A DNA stretch of 62,734 nucleotides from Verrucomicrobiota bacterium (GTDB lineage Bacteria > Verrucomicrobiota > Verrucomicrobiia > Opitutales > Opitutaceae), in the NCBI GenBank assembly GCA_028293545.1, contig JAQGOP010000045.1:1-62734 (forward strand), given 5' to 3'. The stretch's first letter is position 1. Each line of letters opens with the position of its first letter. Made by a program: the position numbers and the translations under genes. Below the pieces are notes generated by a model. The model did no database searches. It was not told the DNA's origin and saw only the letters and a list, made by a program, of their open reading frames with translations. Of the stretch, positions 36,441 to 44,946 are shown one piece after another.

Positions 36441-36491
36441 GCGCCCTGACGCTACGCAGAACCGCCGCTGGGAGAAAACCTAAATTCGCCC

Positions 36492-36545
36492 GGTGGAATG
36501 TGTTGAGCGGATCAGACCGCGTTTAATCGCCGACGGAGTCAAACT
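36492..36545. repeat. Interspersed repeat C, copy 1
   Basis: Starts GGTGGAATGTGTTGAGCGG and shares a 23-bp identical block (36503-36525) with copy 2. It lies between nadK and tlyA; the 287-base gap contains only these repeats and no gene. Confidence 0.75.
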
Positions 36546-36615
36546 GCGTCTTGGGGGCAAGCCGCGCCACCTTGCGACTTCGTCGCCGATTCAGAAGAGC
36601 GCGGCGCCAGCCGCG

Positions 36616-36680
36616 GGTGGAACGCGTTGTCCCTAACGCGTTGAGCGGATCAGACCGCGTTTAGTCGTCGACGGAGTTAA
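36616..36680. repeat. Interspersed repeat C, copy 2
   Basis: Starts GGTGGAACGCGTTGTCC, then a direct repeat of copy 1 (identical block 36641-36663). Relatives are at 9574-9590 (17 bp identical, minus strand) and 41516-41585. Confidence 0.75.
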
Positions 36681-36727
36681 ATAAGCGCCTTGCGAGAAGT
36701 CGCTCCACCTGAGAAGTCGTTCCACCG

Positions 36728-37483
36728 TCACTTCACCTTGCGGCGCAGCACCAGGAGAAACTCGCGGTTGCCGTCGGCGCCGGTGAGCGGGGAGTCGATC
36801 GAACCGACGAGCGACGAATCGGGCAGCTCCGCGAGGGCGAAAGCCCGCACGGCGGCGAGCGTCGCCTCCTGGACGGCGGTGTCGCGAATCACGCCGCGAC
36901 CTTTGTCGACCTCGGTCTTGCCCGCCTCGAACTGCGGCTTCACGAGCGCGATGAGCGTCCCGTCCGCGCGAAGGCAGGGCCACACGGCGGGCAGCACGGA
37001 CTTCAGCGAAATGAAGGAGAGGTCCATCACAACGACGTCGAATTCCGTGCGCGGAAGGTCGGTGGGTTTGAGATGGCGCGCGTTCACCTTCTCCAGGTTT
37101 GTCACGCGTGGATCGGCCCGGAGCTTGGCGTGCAGCTGGGCCCGTCCGACATCGACGCAGACGACGTCGGCGGCGCCCGCCTGCAGCGCGCAGTCGGTGA
37201 ACCCGCCGGTCGACGCGCCGACGTCGAGCACGTGCGCCCCCTTGAGGTCGATCGAAAAATGCGTGAGGGCGCCGAGCAATTTCTCGCCGCCCCGGCTCAC
37301 AAAGCGCGGCGGTTGTTCGACGTTCAGCTCGAAATCCGCGGGGAAATCCTTGCCCGGCTTGTCGAGTCGTTCCGTGCCGTGTCGCACCCGCCCAGCCATG
37401 ACGAGGGCCTTGGCCTGTGCGCGCGTGACAGCGAGGCCTCGTGTGACCAGCAGCTCATCGAGACGGAATTTTTCGACCGGCAT
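36728..37483 (-). CDS. tlyA: TlyA-family rRNA methyltransferase (S4 + FtsJ-like)
   Basis: A 251-residue TlyA-like protein. The N-terminal S4 RNA-binding domain ([28 protein letters not shown]) precedes an FtsJ/RrmJ SAM domain with [35 protein letters not shown] and LVKPQFEAG. TlyA proteins 2'-O-methylate 16S/23S rRNA; some members are called hemolysins. It is the second gene of a likely operon, six bases after the SGNH hydrolase stop. Confidence 0.92.
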   Translation of the reverse strand: MPVEKFRLDELLVTRGLAVTRAQAKALVMAGRVRHGTERLDKPGKDFPADFELNVEQPPRFVSRGGEKLLGALTHFSIDLKGAHVLDVGASTGGFTDCALQAGAADVVCVDVGRAQLHAKLRADPRVTNLEKVNARHLKPTDLPRTEFDVVVMDLSFISLKSVLPAVWPCLRADGTLIALVKPQFEAGKTEVDKGRGVIRDTAVQEATLAAVRAFALAELPDSSLVGSIDSPLTGADGNREFLLVLRRKVK

Positions 37484-37489
37484 GGGCGT

Positions 37490-38137
37490 TCACATGGGCA
37501 CGCCGACCGCGTCCAGGAAGGCGCGGGCGATGATCGCATGGCCGGTGATGTTCGGGTGCACGCGATCCCAGGCGAGGGCGTTCGCGTGCACGTGTTCGAG
37601 CACGCCATCGAACGCCGCCTGGGTGTCGACGAACATCGCGCCGTGGCGCGCGGCGGTTTCCCGCATGATCGCGCCATATTCATCCATGCGGCTGCGCATG
37701 CGGTCGGCGCGGTTCGGCTCGATATAAAACGGCGACATCAGGACCATGCCCTTCACGCTAGGACGGGTTTCCGCCACCAGTTCGTCGAGGGTCTGCGCGT
37801 AGACTTCCGCGAGCACGTGGATTTCCTTTTGGCGAGGCAGGTCGAATTGGCGCCAGACGTCGTTCACGCCGATCATCACCACCAGCCAGTCCGGCTTCAG
37901 CGCAAGGACGTCGGTTGACCAGCGCGCCTTGAGATCGAGCACGGTGTTGCCCGAGGAGCCCATGTTGACGACGCGGATGGCGTGCGCGGGTTTGATCGCG
38001 CCGAGGAGTCCTTCGACCAGGGCGACGTAACCTTTTCCCACCGCGCCGAAAAGGCCCTCGCCGATCGGGCGGGCGCGTTCGCAGTCGGTGATCGAGTCAC
38101 CAATGAAGAGGAGTTTGCTGTGAGGCGCGATTTTCAT
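37490..38137 (-). CDS. SGNH/GDSL hydrolase
   Basis: A 215-residue GDSL-type esterase: block I LLFIGDSITDCERA (nucleophile Ser in GDS), block II MGSSGNTV, block III MIGVNDVW and block V WDRVHPN (catalytic Asp/His). It has no signal peptide, so a cytoplasmic esterase is likely; substrates of the family range from acetylated sugars to lipids. It is 6 bases ahead of tlyA and divergent from the sugar-binding protein gene. The ATG at 38137 begins the conserved core; upstream in-frame codons are not supported. Confidence 0.9.
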   Translation of the reverse strand: MKIAPHSKLLFIGDSITDCERARPIGEGLFGAVGKGYVALVEGLLGAIKPAHAIRVVNMGSSGNTVLDLKARWSTDVLALKPDWLVVMIGVNDVWRQFDLPRQKEIHVLAEVYAQTLDELVAETRPSVKGMVLMSPFYIEPNRADRMRSRMDEYGAIMRETAARHGAMFVDTQAAFDGVLEHVHANALAWDRVHPNITGHAIIARAFLDAVGVPM

Positions 38138-38253
38138 CCGCGCGCAGCGTAGCGATGGCGCCGGGCCTGACCAGCCAATCGTCGCGGGCGAACGCGTTCG
38201 CCGCGCTTGCCTCGCGCGCGACGTTTCGGCTCTGTTTTTTCCACCCCAACCCC

Positions 38254-39234
38254 ATGCGCTCACTCCTTCGATTTTCCCTCCTCGTCTTCGCGTTCTCGTT
38301 CGTGATCGCGCGCACCTGGGCCGCCGGGCCGAGCTACACGATCGCCGTGATCCCGATGGGGAACACGCATGAGTATTGGAAATTGATCCACGCCGGCGCC
38401 TTGAAAGCGCAGGCCGAGTTGAAGGCCCAGGGCGTGCAGGTCGAAGTGATCTGGAAGGGACCGCTGCGGGAGGATGATCGCGACCAGCAAGTGCAGGTCG
38501 TGGAAAATTTCATTGGCCGCCGCGTGAACGGCATCGTGCTCGCACCCCTCGACCAGCGCGCACTGGCCGCACCGGTGGAGCAGGCGACGAGGGCGGGGAT
38601 TCCCGTCGTCGTGGTCGATTCCGGCCTGAAGTCGACGGCCGCGGTGAGCACGATCGCGACGGACAATCGCGCCGGTGGCCGCCTCGCGGCGCGGCGATTG
38701 GGCGAAGTGATGCAGGGTCGCGGGAACGTGATCCTCCTGCGGGTCGTGGTGGGATCGGCGAGCTGCGAGGCGCGCGAGGCGGGGTTCCTCGAGGAAATCC
38801 AGGCTTCATACCCGGCGATCAAAATCATTTCCTCGAACCAGCACGGCGGCGCCACGCGCGAGACGGCGATGGCTGCATCGCAGAACCTGCTGAACCGTTT
38901 CGGAGGACAGGTGAACGGCATTTTCACCCCCAACGAATCCACCATGGCGGGCATGCTGCTCGCCTTGAACAACGCCGGGCTCGGTGGCGGCAAAGTGAAA
39001 TTGGTGGGCTTCGCGAACAGTGAAAAATTCGCCGATGCCTTGACGCGCAACGATCTTCAAGGACTCGTGCTGCAGGATCCCGTGAAGATGGGTTACCTCG
39101 GCGTGAAGAGCGTCGTCGAAGTGCTCCAGGGAAAAAAGGTGCCGGCGGAAATCGACACGGGTGTCCGCCTGGCGACGAAGGAGAATCTCGGCGATCCTGC
39201 TATTCTGGCGCTGATGCGGGCGCCCGCGGAGTGA
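38254..39234 (+). CDS. Sugar-type periplasmic substrate-binding protein (orphan)
   Basis: A 326-residue type 1 periplasmic binding protein (RbsB-like). After a signal peptide come IAVIPMGNTHEYWKLIHAGALKAQAEL, FIGRRVNGIVLAPLDQRALA, GIPVVVVDSGL and FTPNESTMAGMLLALNNAG. ABC permease and ATPase genes are not adjacent, so it is an orphan that either serves a transporter elsewhere or a sensor. It is divergent from the SGNH hydrolase, which may process a related sugar; this is inference. Confidence 0.88.
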   Translation: MRSLLRFSLLVFAFSFVIARTWAAGPSYTIAVIPMGNTHEYWKLIHAGALKAQAELKAQGVQVEVIWKGPLREDDRDQQVQVVENFIGRRVNGIVLAPLDQRALAAPVEQATRAGIPVVVVDSGLKSTAAVSTIATDNRAGGRLAARRLGEVMQGRGNVILLRVVVGSASCEAREAGFLEEIQASYPAIKIISSNQHGGATRETAMAASQNLLNRFGGQVNGIFTPNESTMAGMLLALNNAGLGGGKVKLVGFANSEKFADALTRNDLQGLVLQDPVKMGYLGVKSVVEVLQGKKVPAEIDTGVRLATKENLGDPAILALMRAPAE

Positions 39235-39259
39235 GATTGACGACGGAAGATGTGGCGCT

Positions 39260-39739
39260 TCAAGCGCTCCGGGCCAAAGCCTTGGATGCGAGTGAGCGTT
39301 CGATTGCGCCGATCAAATCCATCGCCGGTGAACCTTTTCCGATGAAGGCATTGGCTCCGCCGGCGCGGGCCTTGGACTCAGTTTCCGGATTCAGGTCGCC
39401 GGTGAAAAAGAGGATCGGGAAATTCGCGCCGCCCTCACGCAGGTAAGCCTGCAGCTCGAGTCCGCTCATGCCGCCGAAATTGACATCGAGGACGAGGCAG
39501 TCGGTGAAATCGGACGAATCCAAATAAGCCTCGGGAGTGGCGTAGCAGCGGCAGTTGTAACCATGCGCGCCAAGCATCAGGGGAATCGATTCCCGGATCC
39601 ACGGGTTGTCGTCGACCATGATCACCAGGGGACTGGCGGCCCGCGCCGTCGCGCCAAAAACCGATGGCGTCGATCCGGTCCGCTCCAGGAGATTGGAGCC
39701 GGGCTCGATCGAGTGGTAGTTTTCTGAGCCTGCGGACAT
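39260..39739 (-). CDS. Single-domain response regulator (second receiver)
   Basis: A 159-residue protein with one receiver domain after a 36-residue N-terminal leader: VIMVDDNPWIRES, phospho-acceptor in CLVLDVNFGGMSG, LFFTGD and the lysine AFIGKGSP. It has no output domain. It may be controlled with or by the upstream HDOD gene, 184 bases away on the same strand. No sensor kinase is nearby. Confidence 0.82.
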   Translation of the reverse strand: MSAGSENYHSIEPGSNLLERTGSTPSVFGATARAASPLVIMVDDNPWIRESIPLMLGAHGYNCRCYATPEAYLDSSDFTDCLVLDVNFGGMSGLELQAYLREGGANFPILFFTGDLNPETESKARAGGANAFIGKGSPAMDLIGAIERSLASKALARSA

Positions 39740-39856
39740 GCCCGTTGTATCGGCACGACCACGAAAGAGGCGGAGGAGTTTTCACGGGCGGTGAGGAAAG
39801 ATTTCCCTCAAGTCACCCCATCTTTGAATCTCGCGCGATATCCCAACCTCCGAACA

Positions 39857-39879
39857 TCCGCGTCCATTCGCGGCTAACA
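39857..39879. repeat. Repeat E1 (ATTCGTGTCCATTCGTGGTTA family)
   Basis: CCGCGTCCATTCGCGGCTAA, a divergent copy of a 21-bp element also found at 44300, 49382, 55334, 55396 and 56056. Confidence 0.6.
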
Positions 39880-39923
39880 AAAATAATTCCTGGGAGGCAG
39901 ACCCGGAATTCGGCGCCTGGGAT

Positions 39924-41021
39924 TTATCCTTCGCGGAGCGCGGCGAGTTCGCCGCGCAGTTTCTGCGCGAAGGCCTGCATCGGTTCCTCGATGTCGACGA
40001 AGTAGGGGCGAGTCCCCGTTTCCTCCGCGATGATGTCCCAGCCGGGAAGTTCCTCGAACGAGGTTCCACCTTCCTGGATCAGGGATCCGCTGAAGCCAAA
40101 GCCGTACGCCTTGGCGAGGTAGTTCGCGATCGAAACCACGGCGACTTCAAAGCGGTGGTTCACCGCGAGCTGGGGGTCGGCGTGGTGCTTGATCACCTGG
40201 ATGATCGAGTCGCCGAGTTTGTTCTGCTCCCCGAAAGCGACCCCCGCCTCGCTGTGGTCAACCCCAAGCCGGAGGCGTTCGACGTTCTCCAATAAATTAT
40301 TTTCCTTCCACGATTCCACCAGGACCGCCTTGTAATCGTCGGGCACGAGGGTCGAGAGCACGATCTTGCCGACGTCGTGAAGCAGGCCGGTCAGGTAGAC
40401 CACCGAGCCGTCCTGGTTGCGCACCAGTTTCTCGAGTTTTTCGGCGATGGCGGCGGTACCCAAGGCGTGAACCCAAAGATGGCGCCAATCCAAGCCGGAG
40501 CTGGTGGAGCTTGCGTTGTTGAGGATGAAGACGGCGTCGGCGGCTTTGCGAACGCGTTCGACCCCGAGCATCTGCACGGCGACGCCGAGGTTATCGATCC
40601 GCTGCTCGGAACTGACCTCGACCGAATTCGCCATGCGGAGGATGCGGACGGAAAGCGCCTGGTCCTTGGCGACCGATGCGACCACTTCTTCAACGGTGAC
40701 ATCGGGGCGGCTCATTGTCCGCGAAAATCCCTGCGCCAGCATTGAGAGCGCGGGGATCTGGTGAAGCTCCTTGAGATTGTTCAGGATGCGCGCGCGGATC
40801 AGGGCGACGGGTTGCTGCGGGGCGACCGCTGCGAGCAGGTGCATTTTCAGGATCTGGCGCAGCGCGGCCTCGGGCTCGTCAATCTTGGTGTCGGTGGCCG
40901 CCGGGCGCGGCACGGCCCGATTGGGCACGCGTTTCAGGACGGTGACATTGTGGGGGGCAGATGCGTCCACGACGGTCGCATGATTGTCGCTGAAGAGACG
41001 TCCGAAAAAGGATTTGGCCAT
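39924..41021 (-). CDS. HDOD-domain protein
   Basis: A 365-residue protein with an N-terminal region rich in Pro/Ala (to about residue 60) followed by an HDOD domain from about 75. The HD motif is seen at H215-D216 in YLTGLLHDVGKIVLS. HDOD proteins are catalytically inactive HD relatives that often act in signalling, chemotaxis or competence. It is immediately upstream of a lone receiver, so the two could form a signalling pair. The first ten residues include MAKSFFGRLF, probably not a signal peptide. Confidence 0.86.
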   Translation of the reverse strand: MAKSFFGRLFSDNHATVVDASAPHNVTVLKRVPNRAVPRPAATDTKIDEPEAALRQILKMHLLAAVAPQQPVALIRARILNNLKELHQIPALSMLAQGFSRTMSRPDVTVEEVVASVAKDQALSVRILRMANSVEVSSEQRIDNLGVAVQMLGVERVRKAADAVFILNNASSTSSGLDWRHLWVHALGTAAIAEKLEKLVRNQDGSVVYLTGLLHDVGKIVLSTLVPDDYKAVLVESWKENNLLENVERLRLGVDHSEAGVAFGEQNKLGDSIIQVIKHHADPQLAVNHRFEVAVVSIANYLAKAYGFGFSGSLIQEGGTSFEELPGWDIIAEETGTRPYFVDIEEPMQAFAQKLRGELAALREG

Positions 41022-41225
41022 GAGGAAACGGAGGAAAGTCCGCGGTCCTTTAATCGACGCACCCGGCGGCGAACTGAGAACATTTCCAAGGTTTCTCGCT
41101 TGCCGTTTGGCCTACTTCTCCGGTCGAGCCCCAATCTTTGTTACCAAGACACAGAGAGGTGGGGTGAGGTCACGGAACAAGGCAGGAAAAACGCATGCGA
41201 GCCGAGAGCGCCAGGTTCTGGGCAC

Positions 41226-41254
41226 AAAAAAACGCAGGGCGTGAAGCCCTGCGT
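41226..41254 (-). terminator. Rho-independent terminator on the minus strand
   Basis: Read on the minus strand: ACGCAGGGC, a five-base loop, GCCCTGCGT, then seven Ts (positions 41232 down to 41226). It ends the DUF3309-like transcript. Confidence 0.9.
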
Positions 41255-41267
41255 GGGAAAGCACCGA

Positions 41268-41423
41268 TTACGACTTCGAGCGAAATCCGCCCATCAGGTA
41301 AATAATCAGGCAGACGATCAGGATGAGGCCGATGCCGCTGCCACCGTAAACCGGGCCGCCGACATAAAATCCGCCGCCGCCGAAGAGAAGGAGCAGGATG
41401 ATGATAAGGAGAAGTGGATTCAT
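41268..41423 (-). CDS. DUF3309-like tiny membrane protein
   Basis: A 51-residue protein, MNPLLLIIILLLLFGGGG..., with two hydrophobic segments separated by a Gly/Tyr-rich turn, and a basic tail (GGFRSKS). The pattern resembles DUF3309 proteins, which are very short and of unknown function, often stress associated. The ATG at 41423 begins the first helix and a terminator follows closely, which supports expression. It is separated from the HDOD gene by 246 bases. Confidence 0.65.
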   Translation of the reverse strand: MNPLLLIIILLLLFGGGGFYVGGPVYGGSGIGLILIVCLIIYLMGGFRSKS

Positions 41424-41515
41424 GCGGGCTTGGTAGCCTGTTTCGGTCGTCGGTTCCAAGATCGGGTGCGATCGTGGACGAAAACGATGCGAAGCCGGTG
41501 AGAAACTCCCAGCGC

Positions 41516-41585
41516 TGAGCGACCCGACCCGCGTTTAAACGCCGACGAAGTCGAACAACGCGGTGCGGAGAACGCGTTCCACCTT
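41516..41585. repeat. Interspersed repeat C, copy 3
   Basis: TGAGCGACCCGACCCGCG followed by TTTAAACGCCGACGAAGTC and the inverted GGTGGAACGCGTT end (41571-41583 on the complementary strand). A relative of 36503-36540 and 36616-36680. The 210-base gap 41424-41633 holds no other feature. Confidence 0.65.
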
Positions 41586-41633
41586 TCGGAAATTCAAAGC
41601 TTCACCGGAGCTTGGAGCTCTTTCCTCCCGCTC

Positions 41634-42407
41634 TCAATTCGCCACCAGCGGAAACATCTCGGTGTCGAGCTTGTGCCCTTCGGGCAGCGCCAAAGGATCG
41701 GTTACGGGATGCGAGACTTTGTGATAGGTCGTGCCGTCGGGCATGTAGATGATGGCGATCGCCTCGCGCATGCCGTCGGAACGGTTGGGGCCGGCATAGT
41801 GAAACGTCATGCCGTTGTGCACCGTGCAGGAGCCGGCCGTCAACGGGCACGTCACCGGCTTGATGCCTTTGGTCTGGGGCGCGACCGCATGCAAATCCTG
41901 CGGATTGGCCAGGTTCACCGGCTCGATATCCAGCATCTTCTGCGTGCCGGGGATGAACGACATGCAGCCGTTGTGAATCGTCGTGTCCTGCAGCGCGATC
42001 CAGATGGTCAGCTGGTGCATCTTCTGCTGATGCGGCCAGTACGGGGTATCCTGGTGCCACGGGGTCTTCGCGCCGGTGTGCGGTTCCTTGAAGAGCGCGT
42101 GGTCGTGCCAGAGACGCACGCTCAGGCCGCTCAGCTGGGCTGCGATCCGGCCGAGCTTGTGGCTCAGCACAAACGGCTTCACGTCGGGATAACGGTGCCA
42201 GAGGTTGACGCACTGGATGAAAATTTGCTCGTAGCTGTTTTTCTGCCGGTTGGGGTCGACGTTTGCCGTGTCTTTTTTCACGGCGTCGTTCACGGCCGTG
42301 CGGAAGGCGGTGAGCTCGTCACCAGTGATGACATTGTCCAGTTGAATGTAACCGTCGCGTTGGTAAGCGGTGACCTGCTGGATCGAGAGGGGGTATTCGT
42401 CGTTCAT
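41634..42407 (-). CDS. PhyH-family Fe(II)/2-oxoglutarate dioxygenase
   Basis: A 257-residue phytanoyl-CoA dioxygenase family protein. The iron triad is evident in the WHQDTPYW motif (H118, D120) and a distal histidine in TFHYAGPNRS; a downstream basic residue can bind 2-oxoglutarate. It starts MNDEYPLSIQQVTAYQRDGYIQL, the usual beginning of these proteins. It is divergent from an AraC regulator, which suggests it is controlled by it. Natural substrate unknown; hydroxylation of a small metabolite is inference. Confidence 0.88.
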   Translation of the reverse strand: MNDEYPLSIQQVTAYQRDGYIQLDNVITGDELTAFRTAVNDAVKKDTANVDPNRQKNSYEQIFIQCVNLWHRYPDVKPFVLSHKLGRIAAQLSGLSVRLWHDHALFKEPHTGAKTPWHQDTPYWPHQQKMHQLTIWIALQDTTIHNGCMSFIPGTQKMLDIEPVNLANPQDLHAVAPQTKGIKPVTCPLTAGSCTVHNGMTFHYAGPNRSDGMREAIAIIYMPDGTTYHKVSHPVTDPLALPEGHKLDTEMFPLVAN

Positions 42408-42510
42408 GGTGGCGCCGATCATAGCCCATCCTGGCTTTTGGCGCTTGAACGGCTTGGCCTTAAACTTGAACGTTTCCGTCATCAAACCGACTTTCACGAT
42501 CAACCAAGCT

Positions 42511-43356
42511 GTGGTGCGCCTGAGTGCGACTCATCCCGTCAACGTCGAGCAGGTCGCGGTGGTCGCGGACATCGCGCCGCACGACCACGATTACTACGAG
42601 GTCAGCGTGGTGCTGCGCGGTCGCTGTCGGCACCACACGGTCGAAGGCGTGCAGGAGCTGGAGCGCGGTTCGGTGATCGTGGTGGCGCCCGGTGGCGTCC
42701 ACGCATTCTCGCGGCCGCGCGGTGTCGAGTTCATCAATCTCTATTACCTGGCGGAGTGGTTGGCGGCGGGATGGCGCGAGCAATGGGCGGAGCGGGGCTT
42801 GGTGCCGCTGTTTTTGGCGCAGCTTTTGTTTCGCCGGGCGGAGCGTCCGCGGGTCGCGGTGTTTCAACTTGAGCCGCCCACGGCGGCGGCGGTGGCGAAT
42901 GAACTCGACGAGATCCAGCGCGAGCTCGGCGCGGCCCAGCCGTCGCCGCTGTTCGTGAAAGCGTCGCTGCTCAAGCTGCTGGTGCGGTTGTCGCGCGCCG
43001 GCGGCGCGACGAGCGAGGAATTTTCGCCGCCGGTCTGGGCGGTGATGCACGGGATCGAGACGGCGATCGAGAACGGACGGCCCTTCGATCGGTCGGCGCA
43101 GCTGCGCGCCTGGCCGGTCACCGCGGACCATGGGAGCCGGCTTTTCCGGCGCGCGACGGGTTTCGCGCCATTGGAATATTACCAGCGTCGCCGCGTGCAT
43201 CACGCGTGCGCGCGGCTGTTGGATGGAGAGCGGACCGTCACGCAGGTCGCGATGGACCTCGGCTTCGCCGACGCGGCGCACTTCAGCCGGCTGTTTCGAA
43301 AATATGCCGGCCTCACGCCGCGGTCATATCGGCAGAAGTATGCCGCGGACAGCTGA
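42511..43356 (+). CDS. AraC-family transcriptional regulator
   Basis: A 281-residue regulator: a cupin-like N-terminal sensor (DIAPHDHDYYEVSVVLRGRCRHH and RGSVIVVAPGGVHAF) and a C-terminal double helix-turn-helix with the AraC signature, DLGFADAAHFSRLFRKYAGLTPRSYRQK. GTG at 42511 was chosen; an alternative ATG at 42406 would overlap the divergent dioxygenase start. It probably controls that dioxygenase from the intervening 100 bases. Its TGA stop lies inside a GCTGAAGGCTGAGGG repeat. Confidence 0.86.
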   Translation: MVRLSATHPVNVEQVAVVADIAPHDHDYYEVSVVLRGRCRHHTVEGVQELERGSVIVVAPGGVHAFSRPRGVEFINLYYLAEWLAAGWREQWAERGLVPLFLAQLLFRRAERPRVAVFQLEPPTAAAVANELDEIQRELGAAQPSPLFVKASLLKLLVRLSRAGGATSEEFSPPVWAVMHGIETAIENGRPFDRSAQLRAWPVTADHGSRLFRRATGFAPLEYYQRRRVHHACARLLDGERTVTQVAMDLGFADAAHFSRLFRKYAGLTPRSYRQKYAADS

Positions 43357-43428
43357 AGGCTGAGGGATGAAGGTTGAAAGGAAGCTCTCCGGTTTCGCGG
43401 CCGCCCTTCCACTTTCCCTCTTCAACCA
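43352..43428. repeat. GCTGAAGG-type repeat with stops of two convergent genes
   Basis: Left part GCTGAAGGCTGAGGGATGAAGG and right part, on the minus strand, GATGGTTGAAGAGGGAAAG are related. The araC TGA (43354-43356) and the glycosylase TGA (43422-43424) each fall in one of them. Confidence 0.55.
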
Positions 43429-44261
43429 TCGTTGCCCGGCAGGCGCTGCCGCGCCGGTGACCAGCACGTGGTGCGTCCGCCGATTTCCGCGCGCATGAGG
43501 AGGGCGCCGCTGAGCGGATCGCGGCCGCCGGCCTCCCAGCGGTGACGGAACAGCCAGGTCGTGGGAATGTTCACATTCAAATCCTTCGGCAGCTGCCGGC
43601 CGCGTCCAGCAATGGCGTTGAGCGCCAGGCGGCAGACCTTGCGACATTCGCGCCAGAGCGAGCGGATTTCCGCGGGATCGAGGGAGCCAGCCGCCCGGCG
43701 CGGATGAATCGCGGCGCGCCACAGGATTTCGTCGGCCATCCAGTTGCCGACCCCGGGAAAACGCTCCTGCATCAGGAGCACGGCTTTGATGGGCGCGCGG
43801 CCACGACGCTGGAGGAAGGCAGCAACGACGGCCGCGGTGAAATCCTTCGAGAGAATCGCCGGTGCGATGTGCGTCCACCAGCGCGGCGGTTGTTTGCCGT
43901 GGTGAAACTGCACGCGTCCAAACATGCGGGGATCGTTGAACACGAGGACCTGCCGCTTCATCTCCAGCGCGAGGTGATCGTGTTTGCGCGGCGCGTAGTT
44001 CGAAGGCTCGACGCGGAGCTCCCCGCTCATCCCGAGGTGCACGCCGAGCCAGGCGTCACCGCTGAAATGGAAGAGCATTTGTTTCGCCCTCGCCTCCGAG
44101 GAAACCAATTTGGCGCCCGTGAGCGCATGCCTGATCGCCGCCGGGTCGGCGCCACGAAAAATTTTCGCCCCGGGATGCAATTCGACTTTCAGCACGCGCT
44201 GGCCGGCACCGGCGAGATCCCAGCGCTTCCGGAAAAATTCAACCTCGGCAAGTTCAGGCAT
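43422..44261 (-). CDS. Fpg/Nei-family DNA glycosylase with degenerate zinc finger
   Basis: A 279-residue DNA repair enzyme. The N-terminus MPELAEVEF places the catalytic Pro and Glu (P2, E3), and K60 (SEARAKQMLF) is the conserved helix lysine. LGVHLGMSGEL and the helix-two-turn-helix (FPGVGNWMADEILWRAAIHP) are normal. The C-terminal finger is odd: GRDPLSGALLMRAEIGGRTTCWSPARQ keeps the Arg of the finger (R263) but has only one cysteine (C266) instead of four. It probably uses a zincless finger. It lies 71 bases after gmhB on the same strand. Whether it is MutM-like or Nei-like is unclear. Confidence 0.88.
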   Translation of the reverse strand: MPELAEVEFFRKRWDLAGAGQRVLKVELHPGAKIFRGADPAAIRHALTGAKLVSSEARAKQMLFHFSGDAWLGVHLGMSGELRVEPSNYAPRKHDHLALEMKRQVLVFNDPRMFGRVQFHHGKQPPRWWTHIAPAILSKDFTAAVVAAFLQRRGRAPIKAVLLMQERFPGVGNWMADEILWRAAIHPRRAAGSLDPAEIRSLWRECRKVCRLALNAIAGRGRQLPKDLNVNIPTTWLFRHRWEAGGRDPLSGALLMRAEIGGRTTCWSPARQRLPGNDG

Positions 44262-44299
44262 GATTAAAGAAATCCAACTGACCTAGGTTCGGACTCCGC

Positions 44300-44320
44300 A
44301 TTCGTGTCCATTCGTGGTTA
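44300..44320. repeat. Repeat E2 (ATTCGTGTCCATTCGTGG family)
   Basis: ATTCGTGTCCATTCGTGGTT, close to the family consensus, between the glycosylase and gmhB genes. Confidence 0.7.
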
Positions 44321-44332
44321 CAAAAAACCGCC

Positions 44333-44860
44333 TTATGTGAGCGTGGCGGCGAAGTCGGCAAAGGTGGCGAAGACGGGGATGCGGTGGAGTTCGATCTCGG
44401 CGAGGGTTCGCGGGTCGACTTTGCCGGTGGCAACCGCGGCGACGTTCACCTTCGCCGCCAAGCCTGCGCCGAGGTCCGCGGCGGAATCGCCGACCATCCA
44501 GCACTGTGCCGGGTCCAGCCGGTGCTGCTCGATTTTCTCCAGGATAAAACGCGGCGAGGGCTTGCGGTAGACTACCGGCTGGCCCGGCGCCTCGGGTGCA
44601 ATGCAGACCCCGGCGAACAGTGGAGAGCCCAAGCCGAGCAATTCCTCCATGCGTGCGTTGACGCGCAGCGTGTCGTCGAGCGTGTGATAGCCGCGACCGA
44701 TGCCCGACTGGTTGGTAAAGAGGAATAATTTGTAGCCGAGCAACCGCGCGCGTTGCAGGCCGGCGGGCACGCCGGCGACGACCTCGACCCCGGCGGGATC
44801 CGACAGGTAAACCTTGTCGAGGATAAGCGTGCCGTCGCGATCAAGGAAGAGGGCCTTCAT
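44333..44860 (-). CDS. gmhB: D-glycero-heptose-1,7-bisphosphate 7-phosphatase-like HAD enzyme
   Basis: A 175-residue HAD phosphatase. DxDxT is present (LFLDRDGTLILD; D7, D9), then the motif II Thr/Asn (FLFTNQSGIGRG), motif III Lys (YRKPSPRFI) and motif IV (MVGDSAADLGAG). The GIGRGYHT segment and length fit GmhB, which dephosphorylates heptose bisphosphate for lipopolysaccharide core. The neighbouring heptose kinase supports this. Closely related histidinol phosphatases are less likely in this context. Confidence 0.88.
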   Translation of the reverse strand: MKALFLDRDGTLILDKVYLSDPAGVEVVAGVPAGLQRARLLGYKLFLFTNQSGIGRGYHTLDDTLRVNARMEELLGLGSPLFAGVCIAPEAPGQPVVYRKPSPRFILEKIEQHRLDPAQCWMVGDSAADLGAGLAAKVNVAAVATGKVDPRTLAEIELHRIPVFATFADFAATLT

Positions 44861-44946
44861 GCGGTCAGTGATTCCAAGATCAAAGATTCACGGGACTGCG
44901 CGATCCTCGCAACGATGTCCCGGAAATTTGCGGCCAATAATTCCGT

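Noticed and set aside
36441..36727. Possible small gene between nadK and tlyA
   Set aside because: The stretch is made of direct repeats; no convincing frame.
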